From Trogon surrucura (lineage: Eukaryota > Chordata > Aves > Trogoniformes > Trogonidae), in the NCBI GenBank assembly GCA_020746105.1, contig CM036617.1:164432912-164496911 (forward strand): DNA of 64,000 nt. The letters run 5' to 3'. Positions 36,201 through 47,553 of the stretch are shown here, one piece after another; positions within the stretch are counted from its first letter, which is position 1, and each line of letters begins with the position of its first letter. The position numbers and the translations under genes are program-made. Below the pieces are notes generated by a model, which had not been told where the DNA came from, made no database searches, and worked only from the letters and a program-made list of their open reading frames with translations.

Positions 36201-38414
36201 ATATTTCCTTCTTGTTTTGCTTTTTCCCTTTTTTTTTTAATCCTATGAAGTCTTACTGCCTGAAAGTCAAAGAGATGGACGACGAAGAATACAGCTGCAT
36301 TGTGAGTACCGCTACTGTGGCAGTGACAGCCACAGACTCTGTTTCTGCAGCTTCCCTCTGTGAACTGCCTTGTCATTGCAAAAACACTTCTGTGCCTGTT
36401 TGCATCCAAGCTAGTGAGTTCATCCTAAGAGTTACACACTTTTGTTGTTAGAAATTGAAGATCTGAAACACTACCTAGGAAATATTGCTGGTAACTGCCG
36501 TCGTGAATTGCTGGTGCTGGGGAGTAGTAGAGGGACCAGATGTCTCCTCTGCAGCTTCTTTGCTTGGTGATTGCCTGTCTCAATGTTTAAGTAATATTAG
36601 CTTGCCTAAGGAGGATTAAGGTGTTATCTTCACAGATTCCATTTGTGTGTAGTGTACGGCTTATCGTTAATTCTGGACTTGTTTCTGAGAAAGGGAGGTT
36701 TAGCTTCTCCAGCAAAATGCATGTGAAAGCTGCGTTTGTAGTTGAGGAAAATTGATTAAAGGATGTCTCTTAGCAGTAGGTTTTTTCCTGAAAGTAGGCA
36801 GTTTAAAATCAGAAAATTTAAAAATAAATCTGGCAACATTCTAAGTTAACAGTTTTCCATCGGTTTGGAGTTTTACAACTAATCCTTAACAGCTCTGTTT
36901 AAGATAGCTAAGGGTGTCCTCTACATGCCCAGTTTCTCTGCATTAAAGTAAATCTTGTTTTATCCTAGGCATTGATGTCAGAGCAGGAATTTAACTTTCT
37001 GATAATGCCACATTCCCAGTGCTCGGAAGGAGTAAAACTCTCATAACACAACATTTAATTGTATCTTTCCTGCTAAACGGGAGGGCAAGAATCCCAGTCT
37101 TGCTAAGCAGAGTAACATCCATGGGTTGTGGTGCACGCAGTGTGCATTACCAACCCGAGGTCTGTGGTGGATTTTTATGTATGTTACGTTCACAGGTGCA
37201 AGAGAAGAAGGCTGTTTTACTGACAGGTCCAACCTCTTTCTCTCCAAACTGCTTTACAGAACAGGTCTCTCCCTACTGTTATCCAGCATCATGTCTGGAT
37301 GGTTGTAGATACCACAGGGTTCCCCGTGTAGATGGTCAATATGTTACACAATCCATGCAGGACGAAGCTTGCGGAGGAGGGCAAAAGTTTTTGTGTGATT
37401 GATATAAATTCATATATCCCTCACACCCTAGACTTTGTTTATTCACTGTGCCTGTCTTCATAGTTCAGGTTAGAAGCTGGGTTGGAAGGTGCCTCTCCTT
37501 TTGTCATTGCTTAGTAGCGATGTATTTCTTTACAGTGGTTGTCATGTATTTGGCCTTCAGAGCAGCCCCGTTGGCTGCCGGTTTGTTGACACAGCTCAGT
37601 GTTCCTTGTGTCTCACTCTGACTGCAGTTCCAGTGAGTTTGAGCAGGCACTGGTAACCCAAGGGTGTCGTGAGTCCACATCAGTGGGCAAACTCTGCATA
37701 CAAGCACCATCATGGGAATCTCTAAACCAATGCTGTGTTTTTTGGCAGGCTTTGGGTGAACCCCTCTACCGGGTCAGCACTGGGAACTATGAATACCGCC
37801 TTATCCTACGTTGCCGGCAGGAGGCTCGCACGCGCTTTGCCAAGATGAGGAAGGATGTGCTAGAGAAAATAGAGCTCCTGGACCAGAAACATGGTGAGTA
37901 CCGCTGCTGTGTCTAGCTCCTGATGGGGTAAGGCAGGCACGGCTTTTTGGCCTTCACACTCCTCCTCCATCTTAACTCGGAAGTCTTTGCTGAAGAACCC
38001 TTCTGTGGCTGTGCCCGAGACACCTGCCCTTAGGGCCCAAAAGGGATTAACACGTAGGGGACTATAACTAATACTGGCCAGAGAGGCTCGATCACAGACT
38101 TTGCGCTCTTCTGCGAAGGGGATTTTCGCCTCATTTGCTCCCCACTTGTCTCCACTACAGTGCAGGACATTGTGTTCCAGCTCCAACGTTTTGTCTCCAC
38201 CATGTCCAAGTACTACGACGACTGCTATGCCGTGCTCCGAGATGCGGATGTCTTTCCCATCGAGGTGGACCTTGCCCGCACTACTCTCAACTACGGGCAG
38301 AAGGACACGTACACGGACGGTGCAGAAGAAGAGGAAGAAGAAGGAGGAGGAGGAAGCGAGAGAGAGGGTAGTGGGAAGGACACCAATGGTGAAAAGCTCA
38401 TTGATGATGCCTGA
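30213..38414 (+). CDS. PICK1: PICK1, PDZ and BAR domain protein (12 coding exons)
   Basis: Protein interacting with C kinase 1 is a peripheral membrane scaffold. Its PDZ domain binds C-termini of PKC-alpha, AMPA receptor subunits and transporters, and its BAR dimer senses curved membranes in endocytic and dense-core vesicle traffic. Coding exons: 30213-30253, 31015-31126, 31594-31722, 31846-31912, 33185-33274, 33692-33745, 33845-33907, 34242-34375, 35148-35240, 36251-36301, 37749-37893, 38161-38414. They sum to 1,233 nt (410 aa plus stop); every junction is GT/AG and in frame. The start MFADLDYDIEEDK matches the family; exon 2 probably begins at 30,162 with no upstream ATG in its leader. The PDZ domain spans about residues 20-105 (binding-loop region LIGISIGGG), the BAR domain about 145-360, and then an acidic tail. 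Human PICK1 is 415 aa. The last residues, GEKLIDDA, lack the C-terminal cysteine of the mammalian protein. Identification is very secure. Confidence 0.97.
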
Positions 38415-40025
38415 GTGTGCCAGCCCGGCCAGAGGAAAGACTTTACGGACTGTTATAAAAACATGTATTTCACGTGGTGATTCATCCTCCGTGACTTCTG
38501 TGTGTGCCCAGCCTGGGACTCCTCCTCTGCTTTGGGTGGGGGTAGCTGGTTGGATTTGGACCAACCTCTGCTTTCCTCTCTCGTCCCTTGCTTGTTTTCC
38601 TGGATATTCCTCTTCCCCCCTCCAAGAACTTCTGCTACCCAGCTCAGGTATTGAGGTGTGAGGAGGAAAATCTACACCGCCATGTGACTTTGTGTGCAGA
38701 CAGGGTGCTGCTGAGTGCGTGTGGGGTGTGCCGCTCCCCTCTGGCACGTGGAATCCTGCTCAACACCTGGAGATGGTTATGAATGATGAGAACGGCCCCC
38801 TTCTGCGCTCCTGTTTTGCGATGGGAAAGTGTTAGCCACCAGCATTGTTTTCTTCAACCCGCTGCTCACTGTCTTTAAGCCTATTTTAAGCTTCCTCAGT
38901 CTCTTCCATCTGTCTCTATGGGCTGCAGAACCAGTTTTTGTAGGACAGTCGCTCCCCCCGCTCCCAGCAGTCTGCGCCATTGTTCTTACGAAACAGGAGC
39001 AAGTCCAAACTGGTGCCTAGAGCCGGTGGTGGTACATGTGATCTCATCACCACCCTCCAGACCAACAGGCTGGGGGAAGCTCTCAAAACAGGGGCTGGCT
39101 CGCTGGGCTGCTGCAGCCCTGCTGCAAAAGTTTAGAAGTCTCTTGCTCTGGCTACCACACACACTCCATAGCTACACCCCAGGGCTGGAGTCCTTCAGGA
39201 TGTGGCTCTGCCCTTCCCCGAGGGGAAGGAGGGATCTGGTTTGGGAAGGAGTCCTCCTGTGCGGCAGAGATGCTGAGGTGAACGTGACGAGTTCCTGGGA
39301 ATGATGGCAAAGCCACATGCGTTTCCTCTGCATCATTCTCCTCTCCTACAGCTCCTTGCGATGGAAAATAACCAAATGTGCAGCCAACCCTGCACACTCT
39401 TTTTATCTTGCGCAGGTGCCAGAAGGAACAACCTTAGTACCACGTAGGAGATGTCTCACCCTTAAACTAGAGAGGAGAGACAGGCAGCCTTGTGGGGAGA
39501 GGAGGCCATGGCCCATAGGCAGGGGCCTTGAGGGTTTTTTTAATGCAAAGCGGGAAGAGTGTGCCACCTCCTGCGCTCTGCTCTGCACAGCCTCTGCTGC
39601 CTCTGGGCCAGCTATAAGCAGGAGCTCACATCCCATTCCCCAGCACAAGGGAAGTGGGGAAAGGAAAACCCCAAGGTAAATGAGGCTGCTTTTTTCCTCC
39701 CTTTTCTCTTCTCCCTCCCTCCATCCCTGTGGGCTGATCCCAGATGCAGACGGCACTTTCTATTTTAGCCAGGAGTGGTGTGCTTCTGGGAGACAAGGGT
39801 TTTGACTTCTGTGTCATTGCATTCTAGTGGTAGTGAGAGAATTTATTTAAGGACATTAATTTATGATCGAGATGTTTGTTTTGGTTTTGTTTTTTCTCTT
39901 TGAATTGTTTTCATCATCTCTGTGGGTGCCTGGAAGAAAGCCATCCATGGTCAAGCTGCTCTGGAAGATTTAAACAGACTCTGATGTAGTGGCTGTTGTC
40001 TGTAATAAAGAAAAGTGTGACATTT
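38415..40025 (+). other. PICK1: PICK1 3' UTR with poly(A) signal
   Basis: About 1.6 kb follow the PICK1 stop codon without other coding signal. The first good AATAAA on the plus strand that is followed by a T/GT-rich stretch is at 40,004-40,009, so cleavage is expected near 40,020-40,030. Use of this site is inferred. Confidence 0.7.
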
Positions 40026-42360
40026 TGTTTCCTGTCCATGGCTTTTCTTTAGAGTTTTGTTCGTTCATCTTCCATTGGTTTTAATCTTAAAATATGATGA
40101 TGGGAAGGTGGGTGTCACGTGCTGGCTGTTCTCTTTTTCTTGCCAATATTGGTGTGTGCTCTCTGTGCCAAGCTGCGGTGACCACTGCAGCACAGGCTTC
40201 CAGAGGAGGAGGCTTATAAGCATCAGAGCAAGGCCCTGTGTCAGACCAGCTCCTCTGAATCTTGGCTTGTCAGGAGCCAACCTTGTAAAGCCACCCATTG
40301 CCTCAGTCCCACCTGGTGGCATCCTTGCACCCCTCCAGGGTCAGCTTCTCCCCACGGCTCAGCTGTTGCATCACAAGCTTGAGCTGATGCTTAAGTCCCT
40401 GATCCTCTTTCAGAGCTGTTTCTTCTGCCAAAATATGGAAGCAGTTGAGGAACAGGGAAAACTCCTCAGTGAAGCCTGCCTGGAAGCCAAAAGCGCAAGG
40501 TTTTTTGCCGCCTCACTGGTAGGGGGGCAGGAAGAGGGCTGGGTATCTTACAGCCCCCCCTGTAGAGAAATCTCATACCTTAAGGGCTTTTACATACTTC
40601 TGGGAAATGATTTAAGAGTGGGAGGCTTAGTGGCAAATGGTGACAAGGAAACAGAGGGGACCTTGTTCTAGCAACATTCCCTGATGCTGACAAGGGCAAT
40701 TGCTTTCACGATGTGGATCTTGGACTTCTGTGGACCTTGGACCTCTGTGGAGCTGCTTCTTGGAGGAGGGGGTGGTATTGGTGAATAAGGGAAACTGGGC
40801 CTGGGGCAGACAGGGGTGTGGGGAAAGAGCTGTGGAGCAACTTGGTCAGCAGAGCAGAAATAGTGATCACACCTTGCAGGCAGCAGTGAGTGAATGAACC
40901 TACAGGGCTCCACTGCCCTTTGTCACTCCTCGTTCTTCCAGAGCTCTGCATCTGGGGTAGCTCATGGTATTCGATCTGATTTGGGACATTTCTAAGAAGG
41001 GTTGAAGAGGAAAAAGCCCCAAGTCACTCCTGTGACTGGCTCACAATCAGAGCTAAGCATGGTGTTGTCGGCCACGGTGGGACAGGGCACAGCCCCCATT
41101 GGGGTTTGCCTTCTCCCCTCCAATTTCCCATTCTCATGCATCTTCTTAAACTAGCATTCCTCAGCAACTTTGTTTTGCTCATCCTTAACTGCTCTTTGCT
41201 TGGGAGCATCTAGAATGAAACCCTTCCCTTCCTGTCCCCACACCTCTTCTGGGTTTAAATGGTTTTATGGGTCCTGCAGGCTTCACCCATTACCCACTAA
41301 TTTGTAATCAGTCCAGACTGGAATGAAACATCTGTTTTGATGGTCCCATGAACTGCCTTCCCTGAAGCCCTCTGCTTGATTTTTGATCCCTTGCTACAGT
41401 CACAGGTTCCCCCCAGGGGCCCCTGAGGTGAAGCAGTTCAGGAAACCGGAAGAAAGGGCTTTGGCCAGAGGTGTTTATAAAAGATCCAGTCCTAAAGCAG
41501 ATTAGGAGTGGTTTAAGCATGCCAGGGAAGGTTGACCTCTCCAAATCTAGAAATCCACCACTGTCATGGGGGTGAGGGGGTCATGCCTGCCTTACCACGT
41601 GCTCCAGCGCCCTCATTAGTGGCACCCAGGGGCCGGGGCTTGTCCTTCTGCCTTACCTTTCATTCCTTTACATAACAGGGCTTTCTCTATTTAAATGGAA
41701 AATGCACACGCATCCGGTGCCGTTCCTGCACTTGGGACACGTTTACCTGCCCTGAAACCCTCACCCCCCGCAGGGATCTAGTTGTTCCCTTCGCACGTCA
41801 ACAGGACTCACTTCAGCCTAGACAAAACTGGCTCACTGCTATTCCTGTTGGCGAGGCTCCGTCTCATAGCTGCTCACCCTAATGGCATCAGTCTTTTCTT
41901 AGATGTCTTCTTCTTGCACCTCAGCAGCGGCCTCTAACCCAGTGCTTCTCTACTTGGCAAAGTGGCATCATGTGTTGCTGTCCCTGCTTTACCGCCCACA
42001 AAAGATGCTCCGGATGCAGGTGGTTGGAGCCTGTGCCCCACAGGGTTGGCAGTGCCCAAGGGAGGTGTTGCAGGGACCGCAGTGTCTACCTCCCTGCCGT
42101 GCTGGCTGCACAGCTGGAGGTGGTCCAGATGATCCACCACCACCTTCCAACTCCACTGCCAGCTGGCCTGGCACTGTCCCCACCATGGCGGTGGGGCAGA
42201 GGAAACACACCAGACCAAAGTGTTACCAGATATGATTATAAAGAGTCTCTAATTATTTGTGTTCTGTATTGTGACAACGCAGAAGGAAAAGGAGCATCCT
42301 TGGCAGCCTCTTCAAAAGACTTTCTCCAGGGCTGGTTTGCAAGTGAGGAAAGAAGATTTT
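40026..42360. other. Convergent intergenic spacer PICK1/SLC16A8
   Basis: About 2.3 kb separate the two converging 3' ends. No gene, repeat or RNA is recognised. Short frames at 40,057-40,671 (+) and 41,903-42,443 (+) have no family resemblance. Confidence 0.5.
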
Positions 42361-42627
42361 TTTTTTTAAATTTATTTTTTTGTGTGTGTGTTTGGGCTGC
42401 TCTGAGCCTGTGTTGTACCAGCATGGGTGCAGGATGCAAGTAGACATATCACTGGGTAGGTATGTGGACATATGTACATAAGGACCAGCTATTCTTATAC
42501 CTCTCCCTCTTACCTCTTACATCTGGTTTTGTCTGAACTTTCTCCACCCCATACCTCATGTACCCTTCCACATCGAGGTGCATGCAAACAAGGCCAGTTT
42601 TATAACATCCCTGTTCTTCTGCCCTGG
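42350..42627 (-). other. SLC16A8: Probable SLC16A8 3' UTR with poly(A) signal
   Basis: Downstream of the stop on the minus strand, AATAAA occurs at 42,376-42,371 inside an A-rich run, some 250 nt after the stop. A short 3' UTR ending near 42,350 is the simplest reading, but a more distal site cannot be excluded. Confidence 0.5.
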
Positions 42628-45600
42628 CTAAAACCTGTCCCTCTCCACCGTCTGGTCAATGTTGCAGCTGTCTCGTGCCAACACTTCCCCATCCCCCTCA
42701 GGACACCCACCGCCCTCCCCGCTCTGCTCCTCCACGTGGTTGGCCTCTTCACTGGCCGCCACCATGGCATTATCAGTGCTGTGGGCCAGCTGGTGGTTGT
42801 CGCTGCTGTGCTCCTCAGCTTCCTGCACATCGGACTCTGCTTCCTCGGTGTCGCTCCCGCCGCCTGCGGAAGGGTTCTTCTCCGGGGGAGGGTCTTTCTT
42901 CTTCCCTCGGTTCAGGCAGCAGTAGGTGGCCATGGCCAGGAAGAGAGCAGAGAGGACCACCTCTGAGCCTGCCAGGTAGAAAATTACCTCGTAGTTCTTG
43001 AGGGCATCTACCAAACGGCCTGATGGTTGGAGAAGAAATGAGCCAGTTAGCATCAGCTCACGCACTCCTGCGTGGACGTCCCGGTGTAGGCAGACACCAC
43101 CTGCATTTGGCCGAGGACCCATTTTTCAAGCAAAGAGCAAGAAGCGTGAATATCTAAAAATCACCCTGAGCAAAAACCACACTGTACCACCAGGGAAAGC
43201 GCTCTACGAGTGCAGGGTTGGTGTTTTCCCATGTTTGGACAAGGTTAAATAATTGTGACACACTCATGTTATGGTCTTGTGTCATGGTGGGCCGTTTTTT
43301 TCTTGCCAAGGTGAGATTAGCCTCTGAGGACTTGGCTTGCCCAGTCCCAGAAGAGAAACAGAATTTGAGAGGCATTTCTGTTTCTTAAGCTATTGTGTTA
43401 GGAAAACATTCAGAGCGGAAGAAACATCTCTTCGGCAGAGAAGTCCCTTTGGTTGGCCCACACCTCATGATTTCTCTGCCAAAAAGATGTTCTCAATGTA
43501 TCTTCTGAATGCACTGAAACTGGCACTGGAGGGAGTGTTCCCAGTTCCTGGTACTGGGGAGTCTGAGCCGCCACCCTGCTGCAGTCAAGATGGGGACATG
43601 GTGACCCGAGGCTTCATGCCGGTCCCTGCATGCTCTAGACTGCGCATATGATTCCCCCAGTCGTTGCTCAGCTAAGGTGTGTGGCCTGAAATCAGCCCCC
43701 AGGACACACTGTGGTGCCTCCTGGAGCAGTCATGGGAGGCACGTGCCGAATTCCTCAGCGGGTGAATGTTGACCCAAGCCGGATGGCAAGCGAGGAGCCT
43801 GCGTGCGTGTGCGCATGCGTGCATGCGTGTGTGTGTGCATACAGCTTATCCTGTGCCAAACCCCCTCAGCCCCGCGAAGCGGGAAGCAGCTCAGGAGGAT
43901 TACACCAAACAAAGCCACTTTGTTCAACCCACTTCTTCCAGCCGAGAACTGCTCCCCTAAGGCCCAGACGTGGGGTTTGCCAGTACACTCAAGCTTCCTG
44001 TAACAGGGGGGCCCTGCAGCAGTGGGCGGATCCCCACCTGAGAGGGAAGGTTGGTACCACGGCTCGGCTCCTCAACACCGTTCTTTGGTGACCCTGCACC
44101 ATGTGGGTACACACAGTAGCAAGGCAGGGAAGAACTGAGACAGGAGGTCTAAAGGGATCTCCCCCATCACCACCCAGCAGTGTGCCTTGCTCCTCAGAGC
44201 AATCCCCATCTCCCCCCATGCAGCTGCCTCCGAGACACAAAATTCTTGACCTTTCCTGGCCTGGGACTGCCAGCTGCCCCACAGCTTGTAAGGTGGGACA
44301 TGAACTACTGTTATCATCAAGAAGGTCTTCTCTTGGCCACCGATTTTTGCCTGAGAGCTGGGTGGGGTTGCTGAGGATGGGTTTTGCTCATAACTGGTGG
44401 TGTGTGCACTGGGGAAAGGATCAGTGGCACAGAGATCTTCACTGATGGGCTTTAGCCCATGTGTTGCAGCTGAAGGAAGGGAGTTCAGGAAGCAATGAAG
44501 CGGTTCCTGCCTGGGATTTGCCCATGGTCTGTCCTAGACCCTTCCTCACAAACTGCACATGCAGGGAACTTCAATTCATTTGGAAATAAGCCTTTGGTGT
44601 GATTTGGGCTTCTCAGACCTGATCAGACACTTCCCAATGTCTTTCACCAGCCTCTTGGGTGAAGGGTCTCTCCCCACTGAACAGTCTGTTTATGGCTGTT
44701 TGTGGGCCATGGATCTTACCAGGGACTGCGGCCTAGAGTAGTGTGGTTGAGAAGCTGTGAGTGTCTTAATCCTCTTAGAAAAATGTACCAGCAAGTGCCT
44801 CAGGTGGCTCTACAAACGGTTTTGACTTGATTGACGCCAAAATGCCTATGCCTTGGGATCGGGGCCAACACAAATTGACACTCTAATTCACAGCACCAAT
44901 TAAAAGATCATGAACATCAATGAGAACATGAAAGACCCTCACTTTGTCCTACCTAAGACACTGAAACGCTTGCCTGCAACATGTGCTTGGCCCTACACAT
45001 ATCATGCTTTTTTGCAACATTTGCACTGAAGGCAGAGACTTGGATCCTAGCATGAAAGAAACGGAAGTGCCTCTGACTTGGATTGAGGGACATGGGAAGT
45101 CACACCACTCTGTATAGCTGTGTGTTCTGCAATCACCCAGCTCTCTGAGCCAAGCAGAGAGAGAAATAACACTTGCTATCTCCTATCCCAGCTCAGATTC
45201 TGTGTTGTGGTGCATGGAGTGAGGCTGGGAGCTCTCACTTCAGATCTCAGCTTACCTGCAGAGGGTGGTCCAATGAGCACAGCGAAAGCCTCGATAAGCA
45301 GGACCAGCCCGATGGCGCTGGAGAACTTCTGGGAGCCAACGATGGCCATCAGCACCTCGAACTGCAGTGCCCCCACCATGCCATAAGAGATGCCAAAAAA
45401 GACGCAGAAGATGACCAGCCCCGTGTAATTGCTGGCCCTGGCGCTGCAGATGTCTGTCAAGCCATTGAAGAGCATAGAGAAGCTGAACAGGTACGCCACG
45501 TGAGGACGGACCCACTTCAACCCTGCCACCATACCGCAGGCTGGGCGGGCAAAGATGTCTATGAAACCAATGATGGAGAGCAAGAACGCAGCCTCTGTGT

Positions 45601-47553
45601 CTGGTACACCTGTGTCCTTGGCATAGTTGACCAGCAATATTGGGGGCACAAAGAGACCCAAGACCAGGATGAACTTTGAAATAGTGTAAATGATAAACCC
45701 TCGGTTGGAAAAGATACTAAAATCCAGAAGCTTCTTTCCTTTCTTGGGTTTCTTCTTGACTTTCTTTGTTTTCTTGGTTCCATCAGTGGTGCTGACTCCC
45801 TCCTCTGATTTCCCTCCTATGGGCAGCATCTCCTTGGCTTCATATTTGTCCTGAGCTTTCCCCATTTTCCGCTTCATGCCCATGTCCAGGGGTCTCATGA
45901 CTGCCCCGCAAGTGCAGCAGTTAAGCAGCAGGCCCCCCATGATAAGGAACCCTCCTCGCCAACCAAACTTCTCCAGAAGCACTTGCCCCAGTGGAGAGAG
46001 GGCGGAAAGGAAGACCGGGCTCCCAGCGGCAGCCAGTCCATTGGCAAGAGGCCGACGCTTGTCAAAGTAGGTGCCCAGCATGATCAGTGAGGGCTGGAAG
46101 TTCAACGCCATACCCAGACCTACATGAGGGCGAGAGCCAGGAAAGAGACAGGGAGTGCAAAAATATGACATGTGGATTGCAACAAGCTGAAAACTCCCCT
46201 CAGACTATCCTAGTCCTAAAATCCCATGGTGGGATTCACATGTTCCTCAGAAGCCTCTGCTCCTTCATGTTGGTGCGCTGTGCCCCTATGAACATGGGCT
46301 AAACCAACAGGTTTACCTGATGTGTCTTTGAATCAGGTAGCTGGGGCCGTGTTTAGACAGGACCTGTGCCTTAAACAGGGACTTTGCCTTTCTCCCCTAC
46401 CACTATATACTTATGACACCCCAATTGCCATGATCACTGAGCATCACATATGTTTCTTCTGTCCCTCTCCCCTCAACCACAGGCCCTTCCCGTTTAGAGC
46501 CAGCAGAAGCATCTCCCCCAGGTACAAGGTTCAGGACTAGGTGCTTCCTGTGAGCAGGCATGAAGAGGTGAGGGGAGACTTGGTGCTAGACATGGCAATG
46601 CTAAAGGGAGTTATAAAATGGTCTTGTGGCTTCCCCAGAAAGTTTGTGTTCCCCCCATCTCGACTCCTGGGGCTCTCACCTGTCAGCACGCCAGCTGTCA
46701 GATAGAGCTCAATGATATTGGTGGTAAAAGATGCCAGGATCATCCCAGAGGAAGCTAGCAGCCCACCGATGAGCATTACAGGCCGGCAGCCGAACTGGTT
46801 CACCATGATGCTGCATACTGGTCCTGGAAGGAAACAGAGGAGATAGAGTAGGAGACCAGAAGGAGACAGGACGACTGGGAAGGGGCAGCCAGCCCAAGCA
46901 GGACACTAAACTAAGATGAAACACTAATGATGGAGATCACTACTTGGCTGCTTAGATACACATTAACTGTGCCTGGCCAAGGGAGAGAAGCTGTGGAGAC
47001 CTCTGCTTTGCCCTGCCTTCAGCCCCCTGTTCCCTGCAAACAAGAAAGGCTTGGTGTGATGGAGGTAGCACTTCAGCAATGGGAGAAAACCTTGTGTCAA
47101 CTGAGAGGTAGGTGGGGTGACCCCTGAGGTGTCCTGGGGCAAAGGAAACAGAGCCATGAAATGCAGCACACTTCTAGAAGAAAAGTGGTGGAATCATTGT
47201 ATTCTGCATGTTGGTTCATAACTAGGCCAGTGAGCGTATGGCAAGCCCATGGGGACATGGTCTGGGCCTGTAGCTGGGCAGGAAAAGCAGAAATTGGGGA
47301 GAGTGAAGTGTGTCCAAGCATCACCTGTCCCGTAGAGCATGGCCAACATGATGGAGGAGATCCAGGCTGTGTCACTGTAGCCCACATGGAAGTCTTTCAT
47401 GAGCTCCTTGAAGTAGACACTGACGGCTTTTGGGAAGGCATAGGAGAAGCCGGTGATCACGAAGCAGCCAAGGAGCACGATCCAGCCCCAGCCACCATCT
47501 GGAGGCTTCACGGGAGCTGGGAGCTGCCCTTCCTCTGGGTCAAGTCTCCCCAT
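42628..47553 (-). CDS. SLC16A8: SLC16A8, monocarboxylate transporter 3 (4 coding exons)
   Basis: Proton-coupled lactate transporter MCT3, a 12-TM major facilitator protein on the basolateral membrane of retinal pigment epithelium, exporting retinal lactate. Coding exons, read 5' to 3' on the minus strand: 47553-47325, 46823-46680, 46119-45256, 43019-42628. They sum to 1,629 nt (542 aa plus stop), all with GT/AG borders and matching phases. The MCT signature DGGWGW lies about 19 residues in, at the start of TM1; the second family motif [17 protein letters not shown] lies between TM4 and TM5. A very lysine-rich cytosolic loop ([15 protein letters not shown]) separates TM6 and TM7, and the last 80-odd residues are an acidic, serine-rich cytosolic tail ending TVERDRF. 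The basic Lys-Arg patch before TM5 is intact. The start has an acceptable context (ACAATGG) and a probable acceptor at 47,562, so the leader is spliced from an unplaced upstream exon. MCT family members use CD147 as a chaperone. Very secure. Confidence 0.97.
43800..43843. repeat. 44-bp alternating purine-pyrimidine tract
   Basis: A strictly alternating TG/CG/CA tract (GCGTGCGTGTGCGCATGCG... to GTGTGTGCATACA) in the SLC16A8 intron between the last two coding exons. Such mixed CG/TG alternation readily forms left-handed Z-DNA. It contains repeated GCATGC palindromes. Confidence 0.9.

Noticed and set aside
37860..38747. 295-aa minus-strand frame opposite the last PICK1 exons
   Set aside because: It is a shadow of the PICK1 coding and 3' UTR sequence, with no domain of its own.
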